64,000 nucleotides of DNA from positions 1,302,001 to 1,366,000 of the forward strand of contig JASGKF010000001.1 in NCBI GenBank assembly GCA_047600765.1, read 5' to 3'. This document shows positions 7,433 to 18,685 of this stretch, one piece after another. Source of the stretch: Viridibacterium sp047600765. GTDB taxonomy: Bacteria; Pseudomonadota; Gammaproteobacteria; Burkholderiales; Rhodocyclaceae. The notes under the pieces were generated by a model. That model worked only from the letters and a program-made list of their open reading frames with translations. It searched no databases and was not told where the DNA came from. A program made the translations under genes and the position numbers. The stretch's first letter is position 1. Every line of letters begins with the position of its first letter.

Positions 7433-10204
7433 TCAGTCGTTCGCCGCGCGGAACGTGGTGAGCAGGCGCAGCACCGCTTCATCGGCAGGCACCGGCCGGC
7501 TCAGCACGAAGCCTTGCGCCAGTTCGCAACCCGCGTCGCGCAGGGCGTCCAGCGTGGCGACATCTTCCACGCCTTCGGCCACGACCTGCAGACCCAAGCT
7601 GTGCGCCAGGCCGATGGTTGAACGCACGATGATGGCGTCATGCTCGTCAGCAAGCATGTCGCTGACGAAGGAGCGGTCAATCTTCAGCGCGCGCAGCGGC
7701 AGACGCTTGAGATAGGCCAGCGAGGAGTAGCCGGTACCGAAGTCGTCAATCGAGAAGCTCATGCCCAACTCGACCAACCGCTCGACCACCGACATGGCGC
7801 GATTGGGGTCGTTCATCAGCGCCGTCTCGGTGATTTCCAGCTCCAGCATGTGGGGCGGCACGGCGAATTCTTCGAGCAGCGCCGCCATCGAATCGGGGAA
7901 GGTCACGTCGAGCAGGTTGCGCGTGAACAGGTTGATCGACACCGGCAGACAGATGCCGCGGCGCTGCCAGTCGCGCATGCAGGTCAGGGCACGCCGCGCC
8001 ACCCACAGGGTCAGCGGACGGATCAGGTCGGTCGTCTCGGCAAACTGGATGAAGTCGCCGGGCGGAATCTGACCCAGCTGCGGATGCTGCCAGCGCACCA
8101 ACGCTTCGCAGCCGGCCCAGGCGCCGGTCTTGAGATCCAGTTTGGGCTGGAAATGCAGGGTCAGCTGATCGGCCGCGATGGCCGAGCCCAGCTCGGTGAT
8201 GATGGCCAACCGCTTGGGGCTGTGACGGTCGAGGTCGGCGTCATAGACGCAGAGATTGCCGACCGCGCTCTTGGCGGAATACATCGCCACGTCGGCACAG
8301 CGCAGCAGCGCATTGCTGGTATCGCCGTTGTGCGGATAGAAGGAAATACCGATGCTGCCGGCCAGATCGATGGCAATGCCCTGCACGTCGAAAGGTTCGC
8401 GCAACGCGGTGCACAGCGATTCAGCGAGGGCACGGGCCTGCTCCTGCGTCTCGGCTGAACGCATCAGGATGGCGAACTCGTCGCCGCCGAGGCGTGCGAT
8501 CAGGGCGTCATGCACACGCAACATGTCGCGCAGTCTTTCGCCAACCAGCTTGATGATCTGGTCTCCCGCCTGGTGGCCCAGCGCGTCATTGATTTCCTTG
8601 AAACCGTTGAGGTCCAGCAGCATCAAGGCCACCAGCTGCGCACGCTCGCTGGCGGCGCGGATCGCACGCGTGGTTTCGCGATGCAGATGGGTCCGGTTCG
8701 GCAGCAGGGTCAGGGAGTCGTGCAGGGTCTGGTGTTCGAGCACCTGCATGTGGCGCGCATTGGCCATGGCCAGCGATACGGTCTGGCCGATGGTGCCCAG
8801 CGTTTCCATCTCGACGTCACCGAAGCCGACATGCTGCTCGCGGAACAGCAGTCCGATGCTGCCCAGCGCCTCGTTGTGCAGTACCAGTGGCACGACGATC
8901 AAGGACTGGAAGCCGCAGGCGAGCAGCCCGACCTTGCCTTCCGGCGCAATGCGGGCGTCATGTTCGATATCGCCGCTGACGAGGATGCGTCGCTCCTCGA
9001 TCGCCCTGCCGGCCAGACTGCCGCGCACCGGTATGCCTTCACGGTCTTCAGCGGCGAGCCCCGCACTGTCCTCGCCCTCGACGGCGACGCGCATGAAGCG
9101 CTCCTTGTCGGGCATCAGGCGCAAGAAGGTGATGCAGGGCACGTCCTGCAGCAGCCGCAGCACACGCATGGTCTCTGCGGCAATGAGGTTGATGTCGGTC
9201 ATGCCATGCAGGTGGCTGGCCAGACGGTTGACGACCTGCAGCGCACCGTTGCGACGCGCCAGCAAGGTGGCGGCCTGCTGTTTGTGGCGCTCGGCGTTGC
9301 GCCGCTCGGTAACGTCACGAATGATCGCGAGGATGACCTGGTCGCTGCCCGTGTGGATGGCTGCGGCGCTGATCTCGGCCTCCCACAGCTCGCCGTCCGG
9401 GCGCTTGAAGACCCATTCGAAGTACGCCGGCTCACCCGCCAGCACGCGCCGCATCATGTTGTCGAGCCGCTCTTCCGAAGGGCTGCCGTCCGGCTGTATG
9501 CCCGGCGACAGCTCGGCAAGACTCGCACCGTGCAGATGACCGTGCGTGCAGGAGAACAGCGACAGGCCGCGCGGATTGCAATCGACGATGCCACCGTCAC
9601 GCAGGGTCAGGATGGCATCGCCGGCCGCGTTGAACAACGTGCGGTAACGGCGCTCGCTGTCCTTGAGGCTGTGGAAGACCAGCAGCTGCGAAGCGAGGTC
9701 TGCGGCCGAGGTGGCGAAAAACTGTTCCTCGCGACTCCATAGGCGCGCGCTGCCAACCTGCTCGATGCACAGCACGCCTGAGACGACGCCGCCGTTGTGC
9801 AGGCTGCAATCGAGCATGGCGCGCACACCATTCGGCACGAGGTAGCGTACGGCCAGTTCGGCCGTACGGTAGTCGTTGCGCGCATCGGCTGCATCGATGA
9901 GACGACCGCTGAGCAGATTGCGGAAATAGGTGGGGTATTCGTCCTCGGTCAGTACGCCGACTTCGGCGATGCTGCCCGAGCGCGAATCGAAACCGCAGAA
10001 CGCACGCAGGGATTTGCCATCGTCACCAAGGCGCCAGATCGAGGCGCGTGTGACATGCAGGGTGCGTGCAACACATTCGGTCAGCTGGATGAGCGCCGCC
10101 TGCAGATCGCTCTGCCACAGCATCTCGTCACGCATGAGTCGCAGGAAGGTGGCTTGCAGACCGACACTGCCGTTTTCCGGATTTTCCTGCGATTGAAGGC
10201 TCAT
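7433..10204 (-). CDS. GAF-PAS-GAF-GGDEF-EAL c-di-GMP turnover protein
   Basis: A 923-aa cytoplasmic signalling protein without transmembrane segments. Order: GAF (about 25-175), PAS (about 185-305), second GAF (about 325-480), GGDEF (about 490-650) and EAL (about 665-915). The cyclase motif is intact (RLGGDEF, GGDEF at 573-577). The phosphodiesterase motif is intact too (EAL at 700-702, plus EITETALM and DDFGTGYSS). Both activities are therefore possible, and the GAF/PAS sensors would decide the balance. The gene stands alone on the minus strand, convergent with the TPR gene. Confidence 0.92.
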   Translation of the reverse strand: MSLQSQENPENGSVGLQATFLRLMRDEMLWQSDLQAALIQLTECVARTLHVTRASIWRLGDDGKSLRAFCGFDSRSGSIAEVGVLTEDEYPTYFRNLLSGRLIDAADARNDYRTAELAVRYLVPNGVRAMLDCSLHNGGVVSGVLCIEQVGSARLWSREEQFFATSAADLASQLLVFHSLKDSERRYRTLFNAAGDAILTLRDGGIVDCNPRGLSLFSCTHGHLHGASLAELSPGIQPDGSPSEERLDNMMRRVLAGEPAYFEWVFKRPDGELWEAEISAAAIHTGSDQVILAIIRDVTERRNAERHKQQAATLLARRNGALQVVNRLASHLHGMTDINLIAAETMRVLRLLQDVPCITFLRLMPDKERFMRVAVEGEDSAGLAAEDREGIPVRGSLAGRAIEERRILVSGDIEHDARIAPEGKVGLLACGFQSLIVVPLVLHNEALGSIGLLFREQHVGFGDVEMETLGTIGQTVSLAMANARHMQVLEHQTLHDSLTLLPNRTHLHRETTRAIRAASERAQLVALMLLDLNGFKEINDALGHQAGDQIIKLVGERLRDMLRVHDALIARLGGDEFAILMRSAETQEQARALAESLCTALREPFDVQGIAIDLAGSIGISFYPHNGDTSNALLRCADVAMYSAKSAVGNLCVYDADLDRHSPKRLAIITELGSAIAADQLTLHFQPKLDLKTGAWAGCEALVRWQHPQLGQIPPGDFIQFAETTDLIRPLTLWVARRALTCMRDWQRRGICLPVSINLFTRNLLDVTFPDSMAALLEEFAVPPHMLELEITETALMNDPNRAMSVVERLVELGMSFSIDDFGTGYSSLAYLKRLPLRALKIDRSFVSDMLADEHDAIIVRSTIGLAHSLGLQVVAEGVEDVATLDALRDAGCELAQGFVLSRPVPADEAVLRLLTTFRAAND

Positions 10205-10412
10205 CTCTTGTTCTGGACCGTGTCTCGTATGCGGGCCAAGGGTCTGGCTTGCGGAACGCCCTTGTCAGTCACGCGTCTGGATGTACGTCGTGCTTCATCC
10301 TTCAACGGCCGGCTTGAGCCAGTCCACAGGGTACCGCCGGCTGCTTGGCGGCTTCGCTCAGGAACCCGCGCAGCCATTGGCAAAGCGGTGCAGCAAAAGC
10401 AGCGGCCAGACG

Positions 10413-10440
10413 CAAAAAGGGCGCTTTCGCGCCCTTTTTG
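10413..10440. terminator. Bidirectional rho-independent terminator after ilvD
   Basis: A perfect hairpin with arms AAAAAGGGCGC (10414-10424) and GCGCCCTTTTT (10429-10439) and a 4-nt loop. It has T-runs in both orientations. It lies about 55 bp past the ilvD stop on the minus strand and before the promoter region of the GGDEF/EAL gene. Confidence 0.85.
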
Positions 10441-10494
10441 TGACCGGGCCCGTGTGATCTGGATCACGCGAGCCATGCGATGCCCTCTGCCGTC

Positions 10495-12354
10495 TTACTG
10501 CACCTGCTTCACATCACGCACGGCACCAGTGTCAGCGCTGGTGGTCAGTGCCGCATAGGCCTGCAGCGCGGCCGACACGTAACGCTCGCGGTCGACCGGC
10601 TTCCAGGCCTTGGCGCCACGTGCATCCATGGCCGTACGACGTGCAGCCAGTTCGGCAGCGGAAATGGCCAGGTTGATGCTGCGATTGGGAATGTCGATCT
10701 CGATGGTGTCACCGTTTTCGATCAGACCGATGGCGCCGCCCATGGCCGCTTCGGGCGAAGCGTGGCCGATGGACAGGCCCGAGGTGCCGCCCGAGAAGCG
10801 GCCATCGGTGAGCAGCGCACAGGCTTTGCCGAGGCCCTGCGACTTGAGGTACGAGGTCGGGTAGAGCATCTCCTGCATGCCGGGGCCACCCTTGGGGCCT
10901 TCGTAGCGGATGATCACGACGTGACCGGCTTCGACCTTGCCGTCGAGGATGCCGGCGACGGCGTCTTCCTGGCTCTCGAACACGATGGCCTTGCCCGTGA
11001 ACTTCCAGATCGACTCATCGACGCCGGCGGTCTTCACGATGCAGCCCTTCTCGGCGATGTTGCCGAACAGCACGGCGAGGCCACCGTCCTTGGAGTAGGC
11101 GTTCTGCGCGTCGCGGATGCAACCCTTGGTGCGGTCCAGATCCAGCTCTTCGTAACGACGATCCTGGCTGAAAGCGACCTGCGTCGGCACGCCGCCGGGC
11201 GAAGCGCGGTAGAAGTCGAACACATTGACGTCATGCGCGTGCATCACGTCCCAGGTGTGCAGGGCTTCGCCCATGGTCTTGGTGTGCACGGTATGCGTAT
11301 CGCGATGGATCAGGCCGGCACGATCCAGCTCGGCGAGGATGCCGATCACGCCGCCGGCGCGGTGCACATCTTCGATGTGGAACTTGTCCGTCATCGGCGC
11401 GACCTTGCACAGGCAGGGCACCTTGCGCGAGATGCGGTCGATGTCAGCCATCTTGAAGTTGACACCAGCCTCCTGCGCAGCGGCCAGCAAGTGCAGCACG
11501 GTGTTGGTCGAACCACCCATCGACACATCGAGTGCCATGGCGTTTTCGAAGGCCTTGAACGTCGCGATGTTGCGCGGCAGGACCGAAGCGTCTTCCTGCT
11601 CGTAGTAGCGCTTGCACAGATCGACGACCAGACGGCCGGCGCGCAGGAAGAGCTGCTTGCGGTCGGCGTGCGTCGCGACGATGGTGCCGTTGCCCGGCAG
11701 CGAGAGGCCAAGCGCTTCGGTGAGGCAGTTCATCGAGTTGGCGGTGAACATGCCCGAGCACGAACCGCAGGTGGGACAGGCCGAACGTTCGATCTCGGCG
11801 ACGTCGGCATCGCTGACCGACTTGTCAGCGGCCTTGACCATGGCATCGACGAGGTCGAGCTTGATGACCTTCTCGGCGCCCGGCGTCTTGGCGATGACCT
11901 TGCCGGCTTCCATCGGGCCACCCGACACGAAGACCACGGGGATGTTGATGCGCAGTGCCGCCATCAGCATGCCCGGGGTGATCTTGTCGCAGTTCGATAT
12001 GCACACCATGGCGTCGGCGCAGTGCGCGTTGACCATGTATTCCACGCTGTCAGCGATCAACTCGCGCGAAGGCAGCGAATAGAGCATGCCGCCGTGGCCC
12101 ATGGCGATGCCGTCATCGACGGCAATCGTGTTGAACTCCTTGGCGACGCCGCCGGCTGCCTCGATCTCGCGCGCCACCATCTGGCCCAGATCCTTGAGGT
12201 GCACGTGGCCGGGCACGAACTGCGTGAAGCTATTGACCACAGCGATGATGGGCTTGCCGAAATCGCCGTCCTTCATGCCTGTGGCGCGCCACAATGCGCG
12301 GGCGCCGGCCATGTTGCGGCCGTGGGTGGAGGTTCGGGAGCGGTAGTGCGGCAT
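10495..12354 (-). CDS. ilvD: Dihydroxy-acid dehydratase
   Basis: A 619-aa Fe-S dehydratase that converts 2,3-dihydroxy-isovalerate and 2,3-dihydroxy-methylvalerate to the 2-keto acids of valine and isoleucine synthesis. It opens with MPHYRSRTSTHGRNMAGARA, almost identical to other IlvD starts. It contains CISNCDKITPGM and CPTCGSCSGMFTANSMNC, which carry the cluster-binding cysteines. The start at 12354 is preferred over an ATG 30 bp upstream because an AGGAG site lies just before it and it matches family length (about 616 aa). Transcribed alone; lgt is divergent. Confidence 0.97.
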   Translation of the reverse strand: MPHYRSRTSTHGRNMAGARALWRATGMKDGDFGKPIIAVVNSFTQFVPGHVHLKDLGQMVAREIEAAGGVAKEFNTIAVDDGIAMGHGGMLYSLPSRELIADSVEYMVNAHCADAMVCISNCDKITPGMLMAALRINIPVVFVSGGPMEAGKVIAKTPGAEKVIKLDLVDAMVKAADKSVSDADVAEIERSACPTCGSCSGMFTANSMNCLTEALGLSLPGNGTIVATHADRKQLFLRAGRLVVDLCKRYYEQEDASVLPRNIATFKAFENAMALDVSMGGSTNTVLHLLAAAQEAGVNFKMADIDRISRKVPCLCKVAPMTDKFHIEDVHRAGGVIGILAELDRAGLIHRDTHTVHTKTMGEALHTWDVMHAHDVNVFDFYRASPGGVPTQVAFSQDRRYEELDLDRTKGCIRDAQNAYSKDGGLAVLFGNIAEKGCIVKTAGVDESIWKFTGKAIVFESQEDAVAGILDGKVEAGHVVIIRYEGPKGGPGMQEMLYPTSYLKSQGLGKACALLTDGRFSGGTSGLSIGHASPEAAMGGAIGLIENGDTIEIDIPNRSINLAISAAELAARRTAMDARGAKAWKPVDRERYVSAALQAYAALTTSADTGAVRDVKQVQ

Positions 12355-12450
12355 GTTGTTCTCCTCTTGCGCGGCGTTTGGCAACGATCAGGCGCAAGTG
12401 CGGGTGTGGTTAAATCAGCCCTCCATTCTAGCCCAAGGCAGCAGGCCGCC

Positions 12451-13335
12451 ATGCTCGTCCACCCGCAGTTCGACCCCACCGCCGTCGCCCTTGGCCCGTT
12501 GCATGTGCGCTGGTACGGCCTGATGTACCTCGTCGCCTTCCTGCTCTTCGTCTGGTTGGGCAAATACCGCGCCCGCACTCAGCCTTCGCTGGGCTGGGAG
12601 GCGCGCGAACTCGACGACCTGCTGTTCTACGGTGCCTTGGGCGTGGTACTGGGCGGGCGCCTGGGCTACGTGCTGTTCTACAAACTGGGCTACTACGTCG
12701 AAAACCCGCTGGAAGTCTTCATGATCTGGCAGGGCGGCATGAGTTTCCACGGCGGCTTCCTCGGCGTGATGGTCGCGCTGTGGCTGTACGGCCGTCGCAC
12801 CAAGCGCCATTTCATTGCGGTGCTCGATTTCGTCGCCCCGCTGGTGCCGACCGGCCTTGCCGCGGGCCGCATCGGCAACTTCATCAACGGCGAGCTGTGG
12901 GGCCGCGTGACCGACCCCAGCGCCTGGTGGGCCATGGTGTTCCCGCAAGCCCATGCCGAAGACCTGCTGCTGATGGAGCAGAACCCGGCCCTGAAAGAAT
13001 CCATGGTCACCTACCTCGGCCCGGACAGCCTGATCGTCAGCGGGCTCGCACGCCACCCTTCGCAGCTCTACCAGATCGCGCTCGAAGGTATCGCGCTGTT
13101 CGTGATCCTGTGGCTGTTCACGCGCAAACCGCGCCCCATGGGCTGCGCAGCCGCTGTCTTCCTGGCCGGCTACGGCGTGTTCCGCTTCATCGCCGAATTC
13201 GGTCGCGAGCCCGACAGCTTCCTCGGCCTGCTCGCGGGCGGCCTGTCGATGGGTCAATGGCTGAGTCTGCCGATGGTCCTCGCTGGCGCGCTGATGTGGA
13301 CCTGGGCACAGCGTCGGGCTGCCGGCAAGAACTGA
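12451..13335 (+). CDS. lgt: Prolipoprotein diacylglyceryl transferase
   Basis: A 294-aa inner-membrane enzyme that attaches diacylglycerol from phosphatidylglycerol to the lipobox Cys of prolipoproteins. Seven hydrophobic helices can be seen. The family signature GRIGNFINGELWGR is complete (about residues 138-151), and YGLMYL near residue 24 corresponds to the conserved N-terminal helix. The start at 12451 fits family length (E. coli 291 aa). It is divergent from ilvD, with less than 100 bp shared promoter region. Confidence 0.97.
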   Translation: MLVHPQFDPTAVALGPLHVRWYGLMYLVAFLLFVWLGKYRARTQPSLGWEARELDDLLFYGALGVVLGGRLGYVLFYKLGYYVENPLEVFMIWQGGMSFHGGFLGVMVALWLYGRRTKRHFIAVLDFVAPLVPTGLAAGRIGNFINGELWGRVTDPSAWWAMVFPQAHAEDLLLMEQNPALKESMVTYLGPDSLIVSGLARHPSQLYQIALEGIALFVILWLFTRKPRPMGCAAAVFLAGYGVFRFIAEFGREPDSFLGLLAGGLSMGQWLSLPMVLAGALMWTWAQRRAAGKN

Positions 13336-13384
13336 CACAGAGTTTCACGTCCTGCCCGCGGCATTCGCGGGTATGATCCGCCCC

Positions 13385-13562
13385 GTCATCGGGGAGTAGC
13401 CGCTTGCGCACGCAAGCCCTGCATCAACAGACTTGGAGCGACGCAAAGTCGGGCCATGGTGCAGGGAACGCCCAACACGGGCGCCTGGCGAGACCTTTGA
13501 CTGCACGGCACCGACGGGTCGGCTGGCTGTTGCAGTCATTGGTTCGTCCACAGCCGGCCCCG
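13385..13562 (+). promoter_or_regulatory. yybP-ykoY (manganese) riboswitch
   Basis: The leader carries the conserved GGGGAGTAGC element (13391-13400) and, about 85 nt later, the second conserved block GGCGAGACCTTTGA. It lies directly before a UPF0016 exporter gene, the classical target of this Mn2+ sensor. Downstream hairpins are visible: TGACTGCA (13498-13505) pairs with TGCAGTCA (13531-13538). GGCTGGCTGT (about 13521-13530) can pair with ACAGCCGGCC (about 13551-13560) next to the ribosome binding site. The two pairings overlap and so may be alternatives that gate translation or termination (inference). Confidence 0.85.
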
Positions 13563-13570
13563 GAGTTTCC

Positions 13571-14128
13571 ATGGAATCCTTCTTCGTCTCGACCGGCCTC
13601 GTTGCGCTCGCAGAAATGGGCGACAAGACGCAGCTGCTGTCACTCGTTCTGGCCGCGCGTTTCCGCAAGCCCTGGCCCATCGTCGCTGGCATCTTCGTCG
13701 CCACCCTGCTCAACCACGCAGCCGCCGCAGCAGTCGGTGCCTGGATCACGCAGTGGATAGGCCCGCAGGCGATGCGCTGGATTCTCGCGGCGTCCTTCCT
13801 CGCCATGGCGGCGTGGATCATGGTACCGGACAAGCTCGACGATGATGAAACACCTGCAGCCAGCCACTTCGGCGTGTTCGCCGCAACGGCTCTGGCCTTC
13901 TTCCTCGCCGAGATGGGCGACAAGACGCAGATCGCCACCGTCGCACTGGCGGCGCGCTACGAAGCGATGATTGGCGTTGTGACGGGCACCACGCTGGGCA
14001 TGATGCTGGCGAACGTGCCGGTGGTTTTCCTCGGCGACAGGCTCACACGCAAGCTGCCGATCCGCGCGATTCACTCGGTCTGTGCGGTGATCTTCGTGTT
14101 GCTGGCGGCGGCCTGCGTGCTGCTCTGA
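13571..14128 (+). CDS. UPF0016/GDT1-family Mn2+ exporter (MneA type)
   Basis: A 185-aa membrane protein made of two homologous three-helix halves. Each half carries the family's E-x-G-D-K-T motif: AEMGDKTQLLSLVLAARF near residue 12 and AEMGDKTQIATVALAARY near residue 115. Proteins of this family export Mn2+ (Vibrio MneA) or exchange Mn/Ca (TMEM165/Gdt1). The riboswitch directly upstream supports manganese as substrate. The stop is 1 bp from the convergent cimA stop. Confidence 0.9.
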   Translation: MESFFVSTGLVALAEMGDKTQLLSLVLAARFRKPWPIVAGIFVATLLNHAAAAAVGAWITQWIGPQAMRWILAASFLAMAAWIMVPDKLDDDETPAASHFGVFAATALAFFLAEMGDKTQIATVALAARYEAMIGVVTGTTLGMMLANVPVVFLGDRLTRKLPIRAIHSVCAVIFVLLAAACVLL

Positions 14129-14129
14129 A

Positions 14130-15716
14130 TCAGGCGCTGGCGCGCTCCTGGTCAAGCACCAGTTTGTACTCGATGGAGTTGACCAGCGCACGCCAGCTGG
14201 CGTCGATGATGTCGGTTGACACGCCGATGGTGGTCCATTGCGCATCGCCATCGGTGGTCTCGATGAGCACGCGCACCTTGGCGGCCGAAGCCTTGTCCGA
14301 ATCGAGCACGCGCACCTTGTAATCGGTGAGCTTCATCTCGCGGATGGCCGGGTAGAAGCGTTCGAGCGCTTTGCGTGCGGCATTGTCGAGCGCGTTGATC
14401 GGGCCATCGCCTTCGGCGGCGGTGATTTCTTCTTCACCGCCCACGGCGATCTTGATCAATGCATTCGAGTTGATGCCATTCACAGCCGGCTCATTGACCA
14501 TGACCTTGAATTCGCGCAGCTCGAAGAAAGGCTTGTGCATGCCCAGCAGTTTGCGCACCACGAGTTCGAACGAGCTCTCGGCGCTCTCGAACTGGTAACC
14601 CTCGTGCTCCAGCTCCTTGAGCTTGTCGACGATGGCCTGCGTCGCCGGCGAGTCCTTGGTCAGCGTGGCATCGAGCTTGTTGATGCGCGCCAGCAGCGTG
14701 GCACGGCCGGCAACTTCGCTCATCAAGATGCGACGCGTGTTGCCGACGATCTCGGGGTTGATGTGCTCGTACGAGATCGGGTTCTTGTTGACCGCATCGA
14801 TGTGCATGCCACCCTTGTGCGCAAACGCATCGTTGCCCACGTAGGCCGCCTTCTCGTTGTGCGGCATGTTGGCGACTTCGCTGACAAAGCGCGCGGCATT
14901 GGTGAGATGCACGAGGCTGCCTTCGGGCAGGCAGCGCTGGCCGAGCTTGAGCTCGACGTTGGGAATGATGGCGCACAGATTGGCGTTGCCGCAGCGCTCG
15001 CCGATGCCATTGATGGTGCCCTGCACCTGCGTCGCACCGGCCTGCACTGCAGCGACGGAGTTGGCGACCGCCATCTCGCAATCGTTGTGGCAATGGATGC
15101 CGACGGCCACACCGGGGAAGCGCTCGACAACGAGCGCCGTGACGGCGCGGATCACATCGGGGAAGGTGCCACCATTGGTGTCGCACAGGCACAGGCAATC
15201 CGCGCCGGCCTTCGCCGCAGCTTCCAGCGCCTGCAGCGCGTAGTCGGCATTCGCCTTGTAGCCGTCGAAGAAGTGCTCGGCATCGAACACCACTTCCTTG
15301 CCCTGCGCCTTGAGGTAGGCAATGGTGTCGCCGATCATGGCGAGGTTCTCGGGCAGAGTGGTGCGCAGGATGTCGGTGACCTGGTAATCCCAGCTCTTGC
15401 CGAAGATGGCGACCGCGTCAGTATTGGCCGACAGCAGGGAACGCAGGTTGTTGTCGTCCTCGGGGCGGATGCCGATCTTGCGCGTGGCACCGAAGGCGAT
15501 GATCTTGCTGTGCGTGAGCTTGAGTTCGCCGATGCGGCGGAAGAACTCCAGGTCTTTCGGGTTGGAGCCGGGATTGCCCGCTTCGATATAGGCCACGCCC
15601 AGCGCATCGAGGCGCTCGACGATCTTGATCTTGTCTTCGACCGAGTACGAAATGCCCTGCGCCTGTGCTCCATCGCGCAAGGTGGAATCGTAGACATGAA
15701 CCTGGGCCGAACTCAT
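14130..15716 (-). CDS. cimA: (R)-citramalate synthase
   Basis: A 528-aa enzyme that condenses pyruvate and acetyl-CoA to citramalate, a threonine-independent entry to isoleucine. The catalytic HMGL-like barrel begins with YDSTLRDGAQ, carries the metal-binding HCHNDCEMAVANS and the GNANLCAIIPN segment. A LeuA-type allosteric dimer domain forms the C-terminus. Length and the DAEHFFDGYK motif separate it from LeuA (isopropylmalate synthase). The start at 15716 gives the expected short N-terminus. With ilvD nearby this window holds two branched-chain steps, but they are not co-transcribed. Confidence 0.93.
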   Translation of the reverse strand: MSSAQVHVYDSTLRDGAQAQGISYSVEDKIKIVERLDALGVAYIEAGNPGSNPKDLEFFRRIGELKLTHSKIIAFGATRKIGIRPEDDNNLRSLLSANTDAVAIFGKSWDYQVTDILRTTLPENLAMIGDTIAYLKAQGKEVVFDAEHFFDGYKANADYALQALEAAAKAGADCLCLCDTNGGTFPDVIRAVTALVVERFPGVAVGIHCHNDCEMAVANSVAAVQAGATQVQGTINGIGERCGNANLCAIIPNVELKLGQRCLPEGSLVHLTNAARFVSEVANMPHNEKAAYVGNDAFAHKGGMHIDAVNKNPISYEHINPEIVGNTRRILMSEVAGRATLLARINKLDATLTKDSPATQAIVDKLKELEHEGYQFESAESSFELVVRKLLGMHKPFFELREFKVMVNEPAVNGINSNALIKIAVGGEEEITAAEGDGPINALDNAARKALERFYPAIREMKLTDYKVRVLDSDKASAAKVRVLIETTDGDAQWTTIGVSTDIIDASWRALVNSIEYKLVLDQERASA

Positions 15717-16151
15717 TGCATTGCTCCTGCTGGCCGCAAAACCGCGGCGACATTGGGGATGGTGGGGATTGGGGAAAGCCGGGTACTTTGACAGAAATCG
15801 GGGGCGGAATCGAGTGTTCTACGCCCTCGCGACGCAAGAGCTGTCGCGCTTTTCACGCATATTGCGAGTTGATCGACCCGGCGCGCGTCACGTTTTGTTA
15901 CGCACACCGCCTTGCCTTTTGCGCCGGATAAGGCACACTGCGCGCCGGTGGCCATGTTTGCCAGTCCCGCGCCACCGTCTGATCTCCCCCAGAACCCGCC
16001 TCCGGACCTGCTCCGTTTGCCGGTTCCGCCTCGTCCGCCGCATAACCGGCAACGTCCGCGCCAGGGGAACTCAAGCAACCCGCTTCGTCAGCCCCGACTG
16101 GTGCCACCTTCACGTGGCAGGTTGACGCGGCCCTCTCCCTACTGGAGTCTC
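15717..16151. other. Divergent promoter region between cimA and rhlE
   Basis: 435 bp without a convincing gene. Both flanking genes read outward, so it must hold two promoters. The rhlE end has GGAG 7 bp before the ATG. No strong hairpin, operator-like palindrome or known riboswitch was recognised; open frames here lack any family likeness. A cold-shock or 5'-UTR element for rhlE is possible but was not seen. Confidence 0.4.
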
Positions 16152-17898
<1,747 letters not shown>

Positions 17899-17918
17899 GC
17901 CCGGCGCAGCCCGCCATG

Positions 17919-17955
17919 AAAAAGCCCTGCCGGCTCACACCGGCAGGGCTTTTTT
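17919..17955. terminator. Bidirectional terminator between rhlE and pectate lyase
   Basis: A 10-bp perfect GC stem, GCCCTGCCGG (17924-17933) with CCGGCAGGGC (17940-17949), is flanked by A5 and T6. It serves the convergent rhlE (plus) and pectate lyase (minus) genes. Confidence 0.92.
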
Positions 17956-17968
17956 ACGTCTGGAAGTA

Positions 17969-18685
17969 TCAGAAGGCGGTTACGTCGCTGGTCTTGACCT
18001 TGCAGTAGCTGTCGTTCCACTTCTCGCCGATCTCGGTAGGTTCGGCACCGGAATTGTTGCCCTTGTACTCGATACACACCTTGGGACTGCCCGACTTGTA
18101 GCCCTTGATCTTGAGGTTGGTGATCGTTGCCGTATCGCCGTAGTTGCTGTTGATGCCGGCGATGCCCACCTTGACCGTGCCGTTGATGGTCACGTTGTTC
18201 ATCACCACCTTGCGCGCACCGGACGACGTGTTCGACGAGCAGTTGCCGCAGGAACGATAGAGCTTGCCGATGGTGCCCGAGGTCGAGAAGCCGCTGATGC
18301 TGATCGTCGAACCCAGCCCGTTGTGCTGGAACACCTTGTCATCCGCCGACGCAGCCGAGCCGCCCGACACCGTCATGGTCTTGCCCGAACCGCCCTTCAT
18401 GGTCGCCGCGTCTTCGCAAACGTCCGGCCAGCTCACGTTCGACAGGGTGCAGGAACCGGCGCAATGCACACCGTCTGCCGCCGCACCCGACTTGATCACC
18501 ACGTTCTTCAGCGTCGCGCCGTCCTTCAGGTAGAACACCGGAGACTGGCTTTCCGATTGGCCGTCGCAGGAAGTGCCGACCGTCTTGCCACCCATATCGA
18601 CGGTCCCCGAGATCGTCGACGTTGCCTGTGCATTGAGCACGGTGGCGGAGAGGAAAAGGCCAAACAGAACTTTGTTGATCGTCAT
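17969..18685 (-). CDS. Secreted pectate lyase, polysaccharide lyase family 3
   Basis: A 238-aa secreted enzyme that cleaves polygalacturonate by beta-elimination with Ca2+. After a signal peptide (about 1-22, ending NAQA) the whole mature protein is one PL3 beta-helix. Diagnostic motifs are GVHC, VCEDAAT, DKVFQHNG, GKLYRSCGNC and INSNYGDTATI. The start at 18685 sits behind AGGAG and begins the signal peptide. The gene has the same leader motif (CACAGGAGACT) as the second lyase, which fits tandem duplication. Ten or more cysteines suggest disulfides. Confidence 0.92.
   Translation of the reverse strand: MTINKVLFGLFLSATVLNAQATSTISGTVDMGGKTVGTSCDGQSESQSPVFYLKDGATLKNVVIKSGAAADGVHCAGSCTLSNVSWPDVCEDAATMKGGSGKTMTVSGGSAASADDKVFQHNGLGSTISISGFSTSGTIGKLYRSCGNCSSNTSSGARKVVMNNVTINGTVKVGIAGINSNYGDTATITNLKIKGYKSGSPKVCIEYKGNNSGAEPTEIGEKWNDSYCKVKTSDVTAF

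Noticed and set aside
10453..10468. CRP-like palindrome TGTGATCTGGATCACG
   Set aside because: It lies in the 3' untranslated part of ilvD, on the ilvD side of the terminator, too far from the GGDEF/EAL start to be a convincing activator site.
10480..12450. Plus-strand open frame antisense to ilvD and continuous with lgt
   Set aside because: Only the part from 12451 matches a protein family (Lgt); the rest is the antisense of ilvD.
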